From Epsilonproteobacteria bacterium UBA4036 (GTDB lineage Bacteria; Campylobacterota; Campylobacteria; Campylobacterales; Arcobacteraceae), in contig DGAG01000010.1 in NCBI GenBank assembly GCA_002382325.1, positions 1 to 64,000 on the forward strand: a stretch of 64,000 bases of DNA, read 5' to 3'. Below the pieces are notes generated by a model, which saw only the letters and a list, made by a program, of their open reading frames with translations, was not told the DNA's origin and did no database searches. This document shows, piece after piece, positions 9,380 to 17,840 of the stretch (positions are counted from its first letter, which is position 1; every line of letters begins with the position of its first letter). A program made the translations under genes and the position numbers.

Positions 9380-10443
9380 AAACATTAGAAGCGTGTTATG
9401 AAATTGAATTTAATAAGATAAACTTTTTAGAGCGAAAAACTCGAATCACTCATCCCAAAACCATTTTAAGTGGTCCTTTAAGAAGTGGGAAAAGTTATCT
9501 GATTTACGATTATTTATCCAACTTTAAAAGTGAACACTATTTGTATTTGGATTTAAATGATTTGCGTAACAACAAAGAAGAGATTGCAAAAAACTTAAAG
9601 GTCTTTATCAAACAACATCCCATCAAAGTTTTGGTCTTGGAAAATTATGAATTTGATTTTGAGTTTCCATTAATTGATTCGGTGATTATTACCACTTCTG
9701 TTATTAAAAATTTAAAGGGCTTTAAAAACGTATGGCTCAATGCGTTAGATTTTGAAGAATTTTTACTGCATGATAATAAACACCAAAATATCATCCACTC
9801 ATTTAACCATTTTTTTAAATACGGCAATTTGCCTGAAATCTTATCCATTGATGAAAGCAAAAAAATCAAACATCTTCAAGATATTTTAAAAACATTTGCT
9901 TGTAACGCTTCTCATTTGGAGATTTTACGCATTTTGTTTGATGCCATTGATGAAAAAAAATCACTCAATCAACTCTTTCTTGTACTCAAAAACAGCATCA
10001 AAATCTCCAAAGACAGTTTTTATGCTTTATGCAAAACCTATGAAGAGAATCGATTGATTTATTTTATTGAAAAATACAATCAACCCAAAGCGGTCAAAAA
10101 ATTGTATTGTTACAATCATGGATTTTTGGGTGCCATTTCTCACACCAAAAAATTTAAACATGAGTTTACCAATATGGTTTTTTTAGAGCTGTGTCATAAG
10201 TACAAAGAGATTTATTATTTGGATTTTATTGATTTTTACATAAAATCTAAAAAAAGTGCTATTTTTTCAATTCCTTTTTTTAATGACATACAAATTGATG
10301 CGATTAAAAAACGCGTAAGACTGCATGCCAAAGAGAGTGAAATCAAAGAGGTTTTTATTGTTACGATTGCCAACACTCAAACCTTTTTTGTTGATTCTAT
10401 TAAAGTTGAAGTACGTCCTTTTTATGAATGGGCTTTAAGTTAG
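9376..10443 (+). CDS. AAA-type ATPase of unknown role
   Basis: A 355-aa protein with a P-loop near residues 33-41 (SGPLRSGKSY) and a likely Walker B near 75-81 (IKVLVLEN). The overall shape resembles the ATPases often annotated AAA_14/DUF4143, with a winged-helix-like middle and a nuclease-like C-terminal region (FYIKSKKSAIF..., VFIVTIANTQTF). It overlaps pdxA by 4 bp and precedes pyrH by 76 bp, so it rides on the pdx operon. I do not recognise a specific function. Confidence 0.7.
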   Translation: MKTLEACYEIEFNKINFLERKTRITHPKTILSGPLRSGKSYLIYDYLSNFKSEHYLYLDLNDLRNNKEEIAKNLKVFIKQHPIKVLVLENYEFDFEFPLIDSVIITTSVIKNLKGFKNVWLNALDFEEFLLHDNKHQNIIHSFNHFFKYGNLPEILSIDESKKIKHLQDILKTFACNASHLEILRILFDAIDEKKSLNQLFLVLKNSIKISKDSFYALCKTYEENRLIYFIEKYNQPKAVKKLYCYNHGFLGAISHTKKFKHEFTNMVFLELCHKYKEIYYLDFIDFYIKSKKSAIFSIPFFNDIQIDAIKKRVRLHAKESEIKEVFIVTIANTQTFFVDSIKVEVRPFYEWALS

Positions 10444-10478
10444 TTATTTCTGTAAGTATTTGTTAATCAATATTTAGA

Positions 10479-10484
10479 TAAAAT
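10479..10484 (+). promoter_or_regulatory. candidate -10 box for pyrH
   Basis: TAGATAAAATC lies in the only gap between the pdx-ATPase operon and pyrH. TAAAAT at 10479-10484 would serve as a -10 element, with a T-rich upstream region as in campylobacterial promoters. No convincing -35 is seen. Confidence 0.4.
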
Positions 10485-10519
10485 CGCACAATATATACCA
10501 AATAGACCAAAGGATATCA

Positions 10520-11227
10520 ATGAACAAAAGAGTACTTGTTAAATTTTCTGGTGAGGCATTAGCGGGCGAAGAAGGTTATGGTATTGATACTCAAATTTTA
10601 GACTACATCGCTGAGGAGATTAAAGAACTGGTCGATAACAATATTGAAGTAGGCATTGTTATTGGTGGTGGAAACATTATTCGAGGCGTAACAGCCGCAG
10701 CTGATGGCGTAATAAAAAGAACAAGTGCTGATTATATGGGAATGTTAGCAACCGTTGTTAATGGTATTGCTATGCAAGAGGCATTGGAACACAAAGGCTT
10801 AAATGCACGATTGCAAACGGCGATTAAAATGGAGCAAATTGCTGAACCCTTTATTGTAAAAAAAGCACGACGACACCTTGAAAAGGGACGAGTGGTAATT
10901 TTCAGTGCAGGGACAGGGAACCCTTATTTTACAACCGACACAGCCGCAACATTGCGTGCAACTGAAATTGATGCAGCGATGTTAATTAAAGCCACTAAAG
11001 TGGATGGCATTTACGATAAAGACCCAATGAAATATGATGATGCCATCAAATTAGAAACCATTACGTATGATCAAGCATTAGAAGATCATATTAAAGTCAT
11101 GGACGATACGGCTATTGCCTTGGCAAAAGACAACAAGTTGCCAATCGTAGTTGCCAATATGAATGAAAAAGGCAATTTATTAAAAATCATTAACGGTGAT
11201 TTCAGTAAATGCTCAATTGTTAAATAA
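10520..11227 (+). CDS. pyrH: UMP kinase
   Basis: A 235-aa amino-acid-kinase-fold enzyme converting UMP to UDP. Motifs are VLVKFSGEALAG at the N-terminus, VGIVIGGGNIIRG near 44-56, SADYMGMLATVVNG near 69, GTGNPYFTTDTAATLRA near 131, and KATKVDGIYDKDP near 155. Length matches bacterial PyrH. Start ATG follows AAAGGATATCA. rpoZ begins 18 bp downstream, so the two form an operon. Confidence 0.96.
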   Translation: MNKRVLVKFSGEALAGEEGYGIDTQILDYIAEEIKELVDNNIEVGIVIGGGNIIRGVTAAADGVIKRTSADYMGMLATVVNGIAMQEALEHKGLNARLQTAIKMEQIAEPFIVKKARRHLEKGRVVIFSAGTGNPYFTTDTAATLRATEIDAAMLIKATKVDGIYDKDPMKYDDAIKLETITYDQALEDHIKVMDDTAIALAKDNKLPIVVANMNEKGNLLKIINGDFSKCSIVK

Positions 11228-11245
11228 ATTAGTAAAGAGGAACAC

Positions 11246-11461
11246 ATGAGATTAGAAGAAAGAATGTCAAAAGCGTTAGAAAAAGTGAATAATGATCGTT
11301 ATATTTTATCTGTAGCAGTAGGTCAAAGAGCCGATGAACTAAGCAAAGGTGCCAAACCTTTGTTAGAAAAAAATACACAAAATATGAAATACACCGATAT
11401 TGCGATTGATGAAATTGCAAGTGGATTACTTGTTATTGAAAGTATCGTAAACAAAAAATAA
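11246..11461 (+). CDS. rpoZ: RNA polymerase omega subunit
   Basis: A 71-aa protein matching the omega subunit: MRLEERMSKALEKVNNDRYILSVAVGQRADELSKGAKP. It assists assembly of RNA polymerase and takes part in ppGpp sensing in many bacteria. It sits directly before the spoT gene, a widely conserved neighbourhood that links the ppGpp synthetase with one of its targets. RBS AGAGGAACAC precedes ATG. A terminator-like hairpin follows. Confidence 0.93.
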   Translation: MRLEERMSKALEKVNNDRYILSVAVGQRADELSKGAKPLLEKNTQNMKYTDIAIDEIASGLLVIESIVNKK

Positions 11462-11486
11462 AAAAGGAGGCACTGCCTTCTTTTTT
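11460..11486 (+). terminator. rpoZ intrinsic terminator
   Basis: AAAAAAGGAGGC pairs with GCCTTCTTTTTT around a 3-4 base loop, ending in a run of six T. The single G/T wobble does not break the stem. It lies directly after the rpoZ stop and 20 bp before spoT, so read-through into spoT is either partial or spoT has its own start within this short gap. Confidence 0.75.
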
Positions 11487-11505
11487 ATGACTTCGTTGAC
11501 ACCCT

Positions 11506-13644
11506 ATGGATCCATTTTTAAAAAAACTGCAATCAATTACAACAATTGAAAGAGCTTTAGAAGAGTTACAGTCCCAAATAACCTTAACCCCAAAACTGTA
11601 TGAAATCATTGATTTTTGTATTAAAGCCCATGAAGGACAACACAGAAAAAGTGGAGAACCGTATATTGTTCACCCTCTTTTAGTTGCTACCATTACAGCC
11701 CATTTTAGTCAAGATGAAGCCGTTGTAGCAACAGCCTTGTTACACGATGTGGTTGAAGACACTCCTTATACCTTAGGATTTGTCAAAGAGACTTGGGGTG
11801 AAGATATTGCTCATATGGTCGATGGTTTAACTAAAATTGTGGAAATCAGAGAACATGAACTCGCCCCTGCAAACAGCAATAACACCAAACTGATCTCTTC
11901 TGCATTAACTTTTAGAAAAATGTTAATTGCCTCCATTGATGATGTACGAGTATTAATTGTTAAATTGTGTGATAGATTGCACAATATGCTTACACTCAAT
12001 GCTCTTCCTAAAGAAAAACAAGTACGCATCGCCGAAGAAACTTTGGTTGTATATGTTCCTATAGCTCATCGACTGGGAATTTCAGCCCTTAAAAATGCGT
12101 TAGAAGATTTATCCTTTTTTTATGTATATCCCAAAGAGTATGAAAAGATTGACACTTTTATTAAAGAGCATCAACATAAAATTCAACTCACTTTTAACAA
12201 ATTTATCTCCAATACAACAAGCTTGTTGGAAAAAAATGGCTTTGACCCCAGCAAAATAAAAATCATCTCTCGAGTCAAACACTATTACTCAATTTATATG
12301 AAAATGCAACGTAAAGGAGTCAATATTGATGAAGTATTGGATCTTTTAGCCATTCGTATTTTAGTGGACGATGATATTGATTGCTATAAAGTTTTAGGAG
12401 TTATGCATTTAGAATATAAACCCTTAATCGCACGTTTTAAAGACTATATTGCCACACCTAAGGAAAATGGTTACCAAACGATACATACCACGGTATTTTA
12501 CAATTCAAAAATTTATGAAGTGCAAATACGTACGTTTAATATGCACAAAGTGGCAGAATTTGGTATTGCTGCCCATTGGAAATACAAAAATGGCGTGGGG
12601 CAATCTCCCAATTTAAATTGGCTGAAATCATTGGAATTTTCCAATCAAAACATTGAAGAGTTTTACAACGATACCAAACAAGACTTATACTCAGAGGATA
12701 TTGTTGTTTACTCTCCCAAAGGTGATATATATACTCTTCCAAGAGGAGCAACGGCATACGATTTTGCTTTTGCGATACACTCTGATGTGGGAAGCAATGC
12801 CATTGAATGTTTTATTAATAAAGTCAAAAAACCTCTTTTGACTGAATTAAAAAGCTCCGATATTGTCAGTATTAAAACCGCTCCTTATGCGATTGCTCGT
12901 TGTTCTTGGTTGGATATGGTCAAAACCAGTCGAGCCAAAAAACACATCAAACTTTTATGCTCTCATCGACAAAAAGAGATCAATGAATTGTACGGTAAAA
13001 ATATTATAGATACCCTTTTTTCACGATACGCCAAACATATTACAGAAGAGTTTCCACAAAAATCGTTGCATAAAGTTCCTTCAACGATTGATTATTTAAA
13101 ACACATTAAAAAACGTATTGAAACGAATATCTCAAAAACCAAAAGTTTTGTTGCACGATTGACGTTAATTAACCGTAAACTCAAAGAGTATAAATTTGAC
13201 AATATCTTAATATATTCAAATTTTAGTATAAATTCAGTATTATTTGACCATTGTTGTCACCCAAAATTTGGTGATGATATTGTGGCGTTTAAAGAGGGCA
13301 ATAAAGCCATAATTCACCATCAGATGTGTGATAAAGCTTACGCAAAAATTAAAACAGATCATCCTATGCTGTTTTGTTCTTGGATTAAAGATACCATTTA
13401 TCAATATAAAATGGTGGTCAGTTTACCCAATACACGAGGCGAATTAGCAAAACTGCTTTCATATATGGCACAATATGAGATTTACATATTGGGCGTAGAG
13501 TATGGAAGAGAAAAACACTCCTATGTACAATATTGTGATATAGAGTTTGAAATCAATAACGGCAATCTTGAAGAGGTCAAAAAACTCATTCAAAAGAAAG
13601 TTAAAGTCATTGACTTTTTTTCAAAAAAAGATGCCTATAAATAA
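11506..13644 (+). CDS. spoT: bifunctional (p)ppGpp synthetase/hydrolase
   Basis: A 712-aa RSH protein. The N-terminal HD hydrolase domain retains its metal site (LLHDVVEDT, H80/D81). The synthetase domain (about 230-350) contains SRVKHYYSIYMKM and ENGYQTIHTTV. A TGS domain follows at about 395-455 (DIVVYSPKGDIYTLPRGATAYDFAF), then a C-terminal ACT-like region (YKMVVSLPNTRGELAKLL). With both active sites intact it is likely the only long RSH of the cell, as is usual in Campylobacterota. The ATG has no good Shine-Dalgarno, which may limit translation. tyrS begins 17 bp later. Confidence 0.92.
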   Translation: MDPFLKKLQSITTIERALEELQSQITLTPKLYEIIDFCIKAHEGQHRKSGEPYIVHPLLVATITAHFSQDEAVVATALLHDVVEDTPYTLGFVKETWGEDIAHMVDGLTKIVEIREHELAPANSNNTKLISSALTFRKMLIASIDDVRVLIVKLCDRLHNMLTLNALPKEKQVRIAEETLVVYVPIAHRLGISALKNALEDLSFFYVYPKEYEKIDTFIKEHQHKIQLTFNKFISNTTSLLEKNGFDPSKIKIISRVKHYYSIYMKMQRKGVNIDEVLDLLAIRILVDDDIDCYKVLGVMHLEYKPLIARFKDYIATPKENGYQTIHTTVFYNSKIYEVQIRTFNMHKVAEFGIAAHWKYKNGVGQSPNLNWLKSLEFSNQNIEEFYNDTKQDLYSEDIVVYSPKGDIYTLPRGATAYDFAFAIHSDVGSNAIECFINKVKKPLLTELKSSDIVSIKTAPYAIARCSWLDMVKTSRAKKHIKLLCSHRQKEINELYGKNIIDTLFSRYAKHITEEFPQKSLHKVPSTIDYLKHIKKRIETNISKTKSFVARLTLINRKLKEYKFDNILIYSNFSINSVLFDHCCHPKFGDDIVAFKEGNKAIIHHQMCDKAYAKIKTDHPMLFCSWIKDTIYQYKMVVSLPNTRGELAKLLSYMAQYEIYILGVEYGREKHSYVQYCDIEFEINNGNLEEVKKLIQKKVKVIDFFSKKDAYK

Positions 13645-13661
13645 TATTTTTTGAGGATTAT

Positions 13662-14879
13662 ATGGAAAAACAAATCAACACTGCTTTAGCAGAAATAAAA
13701 CGAGGAAGCTTTGAAATCATTGATGAAGAAGCCATAATTAAACTACTAAAAGATTTTTATGAACATGGCACTCATTACTATATCAAAGCAGGGTTTGACC
13801 CAACAGCTCCCGATTTACACTTAGGACACACCGTTCTTTTACAAAAACTGGCAACCTTTCAAAAATTTGGAGGCATTGTTCAATTTTTAATTGGTGATTT
13901 TACCGCCAGTATTGGTGACCCCACAGGAAAAAGTGAAACCAGAAAAATTTTGACCAAAAAACAAGTGCTTCAAAATGCCCAAAGCTATAAAGAGCAAGTC
14001 TTTAAAATTTTGGATGAAAATAAAACAGAAGTGGTATTTAATTCACAATGGCTCAATGAATTAGGTGCAGGTGGCTTAATTGCCTTAGCATCAAACTTAA
14101 CCGTAGCCCGAATGCTAGAACGAGACGATTTTGCCAAACGATATGCGGCGAATACTCCTATTGCCGTCAGTGAATTTACTTATCCTTTGCTTCAAGGGTA
14201 TGACTCGGTGCATTTAAAATCGGACATTGAAATTGGCGGAACGGACCAAAAATTTAACTTGCTTATGGGACGAACTTTGCAAAAAGCATATAACTGTAAC
14301 AAACAACAAGCGGTTTTAATGATGCCTATTTTAGAAGGGCTTGATGGCGTTCAAAAAATGAGCAAATCTTTGGGAAATTATATTGGTGTTACAGATAATG
14401 CTAATGATATGTTTGGTAAAGTGTTATCCATCAGTGATGATTTGATGTGGCGATATTATGAACTGCTTTCAACTCGAACACTGCAAGAGATTGAGAACCT
14501 AAAACAAGGGGTACAAAACGGTACCATTCATCCCAAACACGTTAAAGACGACTTGGCGATAGAATTAGTAGACAGATACCATGGAAAAGGTGCAGGACAA
14601 ACCGCTTGTGAAGAGTTTAAAAAGATTTTTGCCCATAAAGAGATACCCAGCAACATCGAAGCTTACGAAGTTGAAAACAACAGTTGGATATGTCAAGTTC
14701 TTGTGGATACAGGAATTGAGAGCTCAACATCGCAAGCCAGAAGAGATATCTTAGCAGGGGCAGTAAAAATCAATCAAGAAAAAATAACCGATGAAAAAAT
14801 GAATTTAACGCAAGGTGAATATATTTTACAAAAAGGTAAAAAAAGTTTTGCAAAAGTTATTGTAAAGGGCAACAATTGA
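13662..14879 (+). CDS. tyrS: tyrosyl-tRNA synthetase
   Basis: A 405-aa class Ic aminoacyl-tRNA synthetase. The HIGH-like signature is PDLHLGHTVLL near 50, and the KMSKS loop is VQKMSKSLGNYIGV near 229. A C-terminal S4-like RNA-binding domain (SSTSQARRDILAGAVKIN) ends the protein. Of the two bacterial TyrRS types, the spacing and short S4 tail resemble the TyrZ-like form. RBS GAGGATTAT precedes ATG. Its stop overlaps the TTG start of the next gene by 4 bp. Confidence 0.95.
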   Translation: MEKQINTALAEIKRGSFEIIDEEAIIKLLKDFYEHGTHYYIKAGFDPTAPDLHLGHTVLLQKLATFQKFGGIVQFLIGDFTASIGDPTGKSETRKILTKKQVLQNAQSYKEQVFKILDENKTEVVFNSQWLNELGAGGLIALASNLTVARMLERDDFAKRYAANTPIAVSEFTYPLLQGYDSVHLKSDIEIGGTDQKFNLLMGRTLQKAYNCNKQQAVLMMPILEGLDGVQKMSKSLGNYIGVTDNANDMFGKVLSISDDLMWRYYELLSTRTLQEIENLKQGVQNGTIHPKHVKDDLAIELVDRYHGKGAGQTACEEFKKIFAHKEIPSNIEAYEVENNSWICQVLVDTGIESSTSQARRDILAGAVKINQEKITDEKMNLTQGEYILQKGKKSFAKVIVKGNN

Positions 14880-15949
14880 AAATAGGTAAATATGAAATTA
14901 AACATCCCATTATTCAAGGTGGAATGGGTGTTGGTATTAGTTGGGACAAACTCGCAGGCAGTGTCAGCTTAGAGGGTGGTTTAGGCGTAATCAGTGCTGT
15001 GGGTACAGGTTATTATCAAAACAAAGAGTTTGCTAAAAAACTCGCCCGAGACAAGCCTGTAGATGCGATTAATTTTTACTCCAGAGACGCCCTTTTTGAA
15101 ATTGTGAAAAATGCACGAAAGATTTGTGGTGAAGCGCCATTGGCTGCCAATATTTTGTATGCCTGTAATGATTATGGTCGAATTGTTCAAGATGCATGTG
15201 AAGCGGGTATTAATATCATTATTACAGGGGCGGGTATTCCTACGAATATGCCAGAATTTACCAAAGAGTATCCTGATGTTGCACTTATTCCTATTGTATC
15301 AAGTGCCAGAGCGCTTAAACTTATTTGTAAAAAATGGAAACGTTATAACAAACTGCCTGATGCTATTATCGTTGAAGGTCCGTTAAGTGGTGGACACCAA
15401 GGTTTTTCGTATGACGATTGTTTTAAAGAAGAGTTTCAATTGGAAAATATCGTTCCTCCTGTTCTTGAAGAAGTTAAACAATGGGGTAATATCCCTGTGA
15501 TTGCCGCAGGAGGTATTTGGGATAAAAAAGATATCGATAAGTTTTTGGCCATGGGATGCGCAGGTGTTCAAATGGCAACACGCTTTATAGGAACTTTTGA
15601 GTGTGATGCTCATGCCAATTTAAAAAAAGTATTGCTTGATGCTAAAGAAGAAGATATTAAATTGCTTAAATCACCCGTTGGGTTACCTGCACGGGGTGTT
15701 CATACCAATTTACAAGATTTAATTGAAAAAAATGAAGCTCCCAAAGTGGCATGTATCTCTAATTGTGTTGCGCCTTGTAACAAGGGAGAAGAGGCAAAGT
15801 TAGTTGGATATTGTATTGCGGATCGATTAAGTGCAGCATACGAAGGAGATGTTGAAACAGGTCTTTTCTTTACAGGGGCTACAGGTTATCGTTTAAATAA
15901 GATTATCAGCGTCAAAGAGTTAATGGAAAAACTCACTCAAGGAGAGTAA
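14876..15949 (+). CDS. nitronate monooxygenase-family FMN protein
   Basis: A 357-aa TIM-barrel flavoprotein of the NMO/2-nitropropane dioxygenase family. Visible features are HPIIQGGMGVGIS at the N-terminus, ITGAGIPTNMPEF near 117, VEGPLSGGHQGF near 166 (the family His is in GGHQG), and IPVIAAGGIWDKKDI then MGCAGVQMATRF near 208-240. The start is TTG inside the tyrS stop (TTGA overlap), supported by AAAGGGCAAC upstream. FabK-like enoyl reductases share this fold, so the physiological substrate is not settled. A Cys-rich segment (CISNCVAPCNKGEE) near 292 is a feature of this subgroup. Confidence 0.8.
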   Translation: MKIGKYEIKHPIIQGGMGVGISWDKLAGSVSLEGGLGVISAVGTGYYQNKEFAKKLARDKPVDAINFYSRDALFEIVKNARKICGEAPLAANILYACNDYGRIVQDACEAGINIIITGAGIPTNMPEFTKEYPDVALIPIVSSARALKLICKKWKRYNKLPDAIIVEGPLSGGHQGFSYDDCFKEEFQLENIVPPVLEEVKQWGNIPVIAAGGIWDKKDIDKFLAMGCAGVQMATRFIGTFECDAHANLKKVLLDAKEEDIKLLKSPVGLPARGVHTNLQDLIEKNEAPKVACISNCVAPCNKGEEAKLVGYCIADRLSAAYEGDVETGLFFTGATGYRLNKIISVKELMEKLTQGE

Positions 15950-15950
15950 A

Positions 15951-17315
15951 ATTATTGTTTCAAGAGTTTTCGTTCTTATTTTTTTAATCTTTTTTTCTTT
16001 GAATGCGGCTACAATCAGTGAATTGAAATCTCACTACGGCAATTTAAAGATTGAGTATTTAAAAGCCGTATTAAAAAGCGATAAAGAAGAAGAGATTAAA
16101 CACTTAGAAGAGCTTATTGCAACCGGCTCTAAAATTGGCGAAAATACAAAAAAGTATAAAGAAGAGTTAGCCAAACTCAAACAAGAAAAAAACAAAAAAG
16201 CAGTCACGTCAAACGCTGTTGCTGTTGAAAAAAAATCGTCTCCTGCTTCTTTGAAACATTCTCAAAACACCGCTTCTTCCTCTATTGCCTCTGTTCGAAC
16301 CGATGAAAATTCTATTATTATTGATTTTAACAAAAATATTACCCAAAAGGACATTAAGTTTTTTGAGTTGCATTCTGGCAACTTATATAAAGATGTTTTT
16401 GATATTGATGGAGCATTTGAACATGCGTATGAAACAAAACTTCACATAGATAAAATTAAAAAAATCACCGTAGGACAGTTTAAACCCAATATTTTACGAA
16501 TCAGCATTGCACATGATTTTAATTTAAAAACCATTTATATCATCAACAAACGACAAATTATTATCAAAATATTGGATTTGGATTTAAAAGAGAAACTCTC
16601 CAGCAGTTTAGAAAAAAACTTTTTCCAAAAGAAAAAACGAACCATAGTCATTGACCCCGGCCACGGTGGAAAAGATGCTGGTGCAGTAGGAAAAAACAAG
16701 CGTTATGAAAAAGTCGTTGTCTTTAAAGTCAGTAAATATTTGCACGACATACTCAAAGAAAGAGGCTATGAAGTTCATTTAACAAGAAAGAGTGATAAGT
16801 TTGTTGAATTAAAAGACCGAACCAAACTCAGTAACGATAAAAATGCCGATATTTTTGTCTCCATTCATGTCAATGCCATTGGAAAAGCAAAAGCCCATAC
16901 CCTACAAGGCATTGAAACTTTTTTCTTAAGCCCTGCACGAAGTGAACGTGCTAAAAGAGTAGCTGCTTTAGAGAACAAAGCCGATATGAATTCAATGAAT
17001 AACAACTCTCAAATGACTTTTTTAACCGTACTTAATCAAAGTAAAATCACGGCTTCCAATAAACTTGCTATTGATATTCAGCAAAACTTACTCTATGAAG
17101 CTCGACAACTCTATAAAGATGTGGTTGATGGTGGGGTAAGAGAAGGTCCTTTTTGGGTACTCGTAGGAGCACAAATGCCTTCTGTTTTAGTGGAACTGGG
17201 CTACATATCTCATCCTAAAGAGGTTCAACGTCTTTTTACAACACGCTATCAAAAGCAGTTGGCAAAAGGATTAGCCAATGGGATTGAAACTTATTTTGCA
17301 AAAAATAATTATTGA
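15951..17315 (+). CDS. amiC: N-acetylmuramoyl-L-alanine amidase, probable ATT start
   Basis: Periplasmic Amidase_3-type enzyme that cleaves septal peptidoglycan. An AMIN-like domain lies mid-protein (about 110-210). The zinc-hydrolase domain has IVIDPGHGGKDAGAVG, SIHVNAIGKA and SVLVELGYISHPKE. The first ATG/GTG/TTG is TTG at 15999, but starting there removes the signal peptide. Reading upstream in frame gives IIVSRVFVLIFLIFFSLNA, a clean signal sequence, with AGGAG six bases before ATT at 15951 and an in-frame stop at 15921. I therefore chose ATT. A sequence error or TTG start are alternatives. The gene follows the NMO gene directly. Confidence 0.85.
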   Translation: MIVSRVFVLIFLIFFSLNAATISELKSHYGNLKIEYLKAVLKSDKEEEIKHLEELIATGSKIGENTKKYKEELAKLKQEKNKKAVTSNAVAVEKKSSPASLKHSQNTASSSIASVRTDENSIIIDFNKNITQKDIKFFELHSGNLYKDVFDIDGAFEHAYETKLHIDKIKKITVGQFKPNILRISIAHDFNLKTIYIINKRQIIIKILDLDLKEKLSSSLEKNFFQKKKRTIVIDPGHGGKDAGAVGKNKRYEKVVVFKVSKYLHDILKERGYEVHLTRKSDKFVELKDRTKLSNDKNADIFVSIHVNAIGKAKAHTLQGIETFFLSPARSERAKRVAALENKADMNSMNNNSQMTFLTVLNQSKITASNKLAIDIQQNLLYEARQLYKDVVDGGVREGPFWVLVGAQMPSVLVELGYISHPKEVQRLFTTRYQKQLAKGLANGIETYFAKNNY

Positions 17316-17319
17316 ATTA

Positions 17320-17398
17320 GTGAAAGGTAAGAAGTAACGAGTAACAAGTGACGAGTTTTAGTACACTTTCTTGTTACTCGTTACTTTTCACTTTTCAC
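17320..17398. repeat. heptad inverted-repeat element B
   Basis: Left units GTGAAAG, GTAAGAA, GTAACGA, GTAACAA, GTGACGA; a 16-bp spacer; right units TTGTTAC, TCGTTAC, TTTTCAC, TTTTCAC. AAGTAACGAGTAACAAG pairs perfectly with its 17-nt complement in the right arm. It lies between the convergent amidase and Nudix genes and contains the TGA stop of the Nudix gene. Confidence 0.85.
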
Positions 17399-17828
17399 TT
17401 TTTTTTCTCAAAAAAGCCCTAATCTCTTTTACAATTTTTTCTTGTTTAGCTCGAATTTTGGGTAAATTATCGATGTCAAAAAACTTCACTTTGCTGTTCT
17501 CTTTGGATAAGAAATTACTGCCTAAGACATCATCAAAAAAGTAATCTTCTATCTCTTCGACATTATTATAGTTGACCAACCAAATGCCGACATCTTTAGT
17601 GGGATTAATCTGTTCAAAATACTCTTCATACGCATCAAGATGAATAAAAATACTCGACTCTTCAAAAAACTCTCTTTGGGCACACCGCTTATGTTGTTCA
17701 TATTTAAAAGCAATCCCTTTTAAAAAACCCCATTTTTCTTTACTGTTAATGGATTTACACAATAAAATTTTTATGCTTTTATTTTTAATTTTATAAATAC
17801 AAAGTCCATACGCTTTTTCTTTGCTCAT
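17388..17828 (-). CDS. Nudix hydrolase
   Basis: A 146-aa Nudix-fold protein. The Nudix box is readable near residues 37-59: G-x5-E-x7-REFFEESSI, starting at GIAFKYE. The metal-binding REFFEE core is intact, but the usual Gly of the final ExGU is Ser. The start MSKEKAYGLCIYKIK leads into the first strand. Sequence and size resemble the RppH/Ap4A-type hydrolases of Campylobacterota, though the substrate cannot be read from the sequence. It lies 12 bp downstream of lptG on the same strand, and its stop is embedded in repeat element B. Confidence 0.75.
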   Translation of the reverse strand: MSKEKAYGLCIYKIKNKSIKILLCKSINSKEKWGFLKGIAFKYEQHKRCAQREFFEESSIFIHLDAYEEYFEQINPTKDVGIWLVNYNNVEEIEDYFFDDVLGSNFLSKENSKVKFFDIDNLPKIRAKQEKIVKEIRAFLRKKSEK

Positions 17829-17840
17829 ACCTTACAATTC

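Noticed and set aside
15955..15987. TTG at 15955 as the amidase start
   Set aside because: It is in another frame and reaches a stop after ten codons.
17320..17398. Heptad arrays as a CRISPR
   Set aside because: Units are 7 bp, without spacers or cas genes, and arranged as inverted arms.
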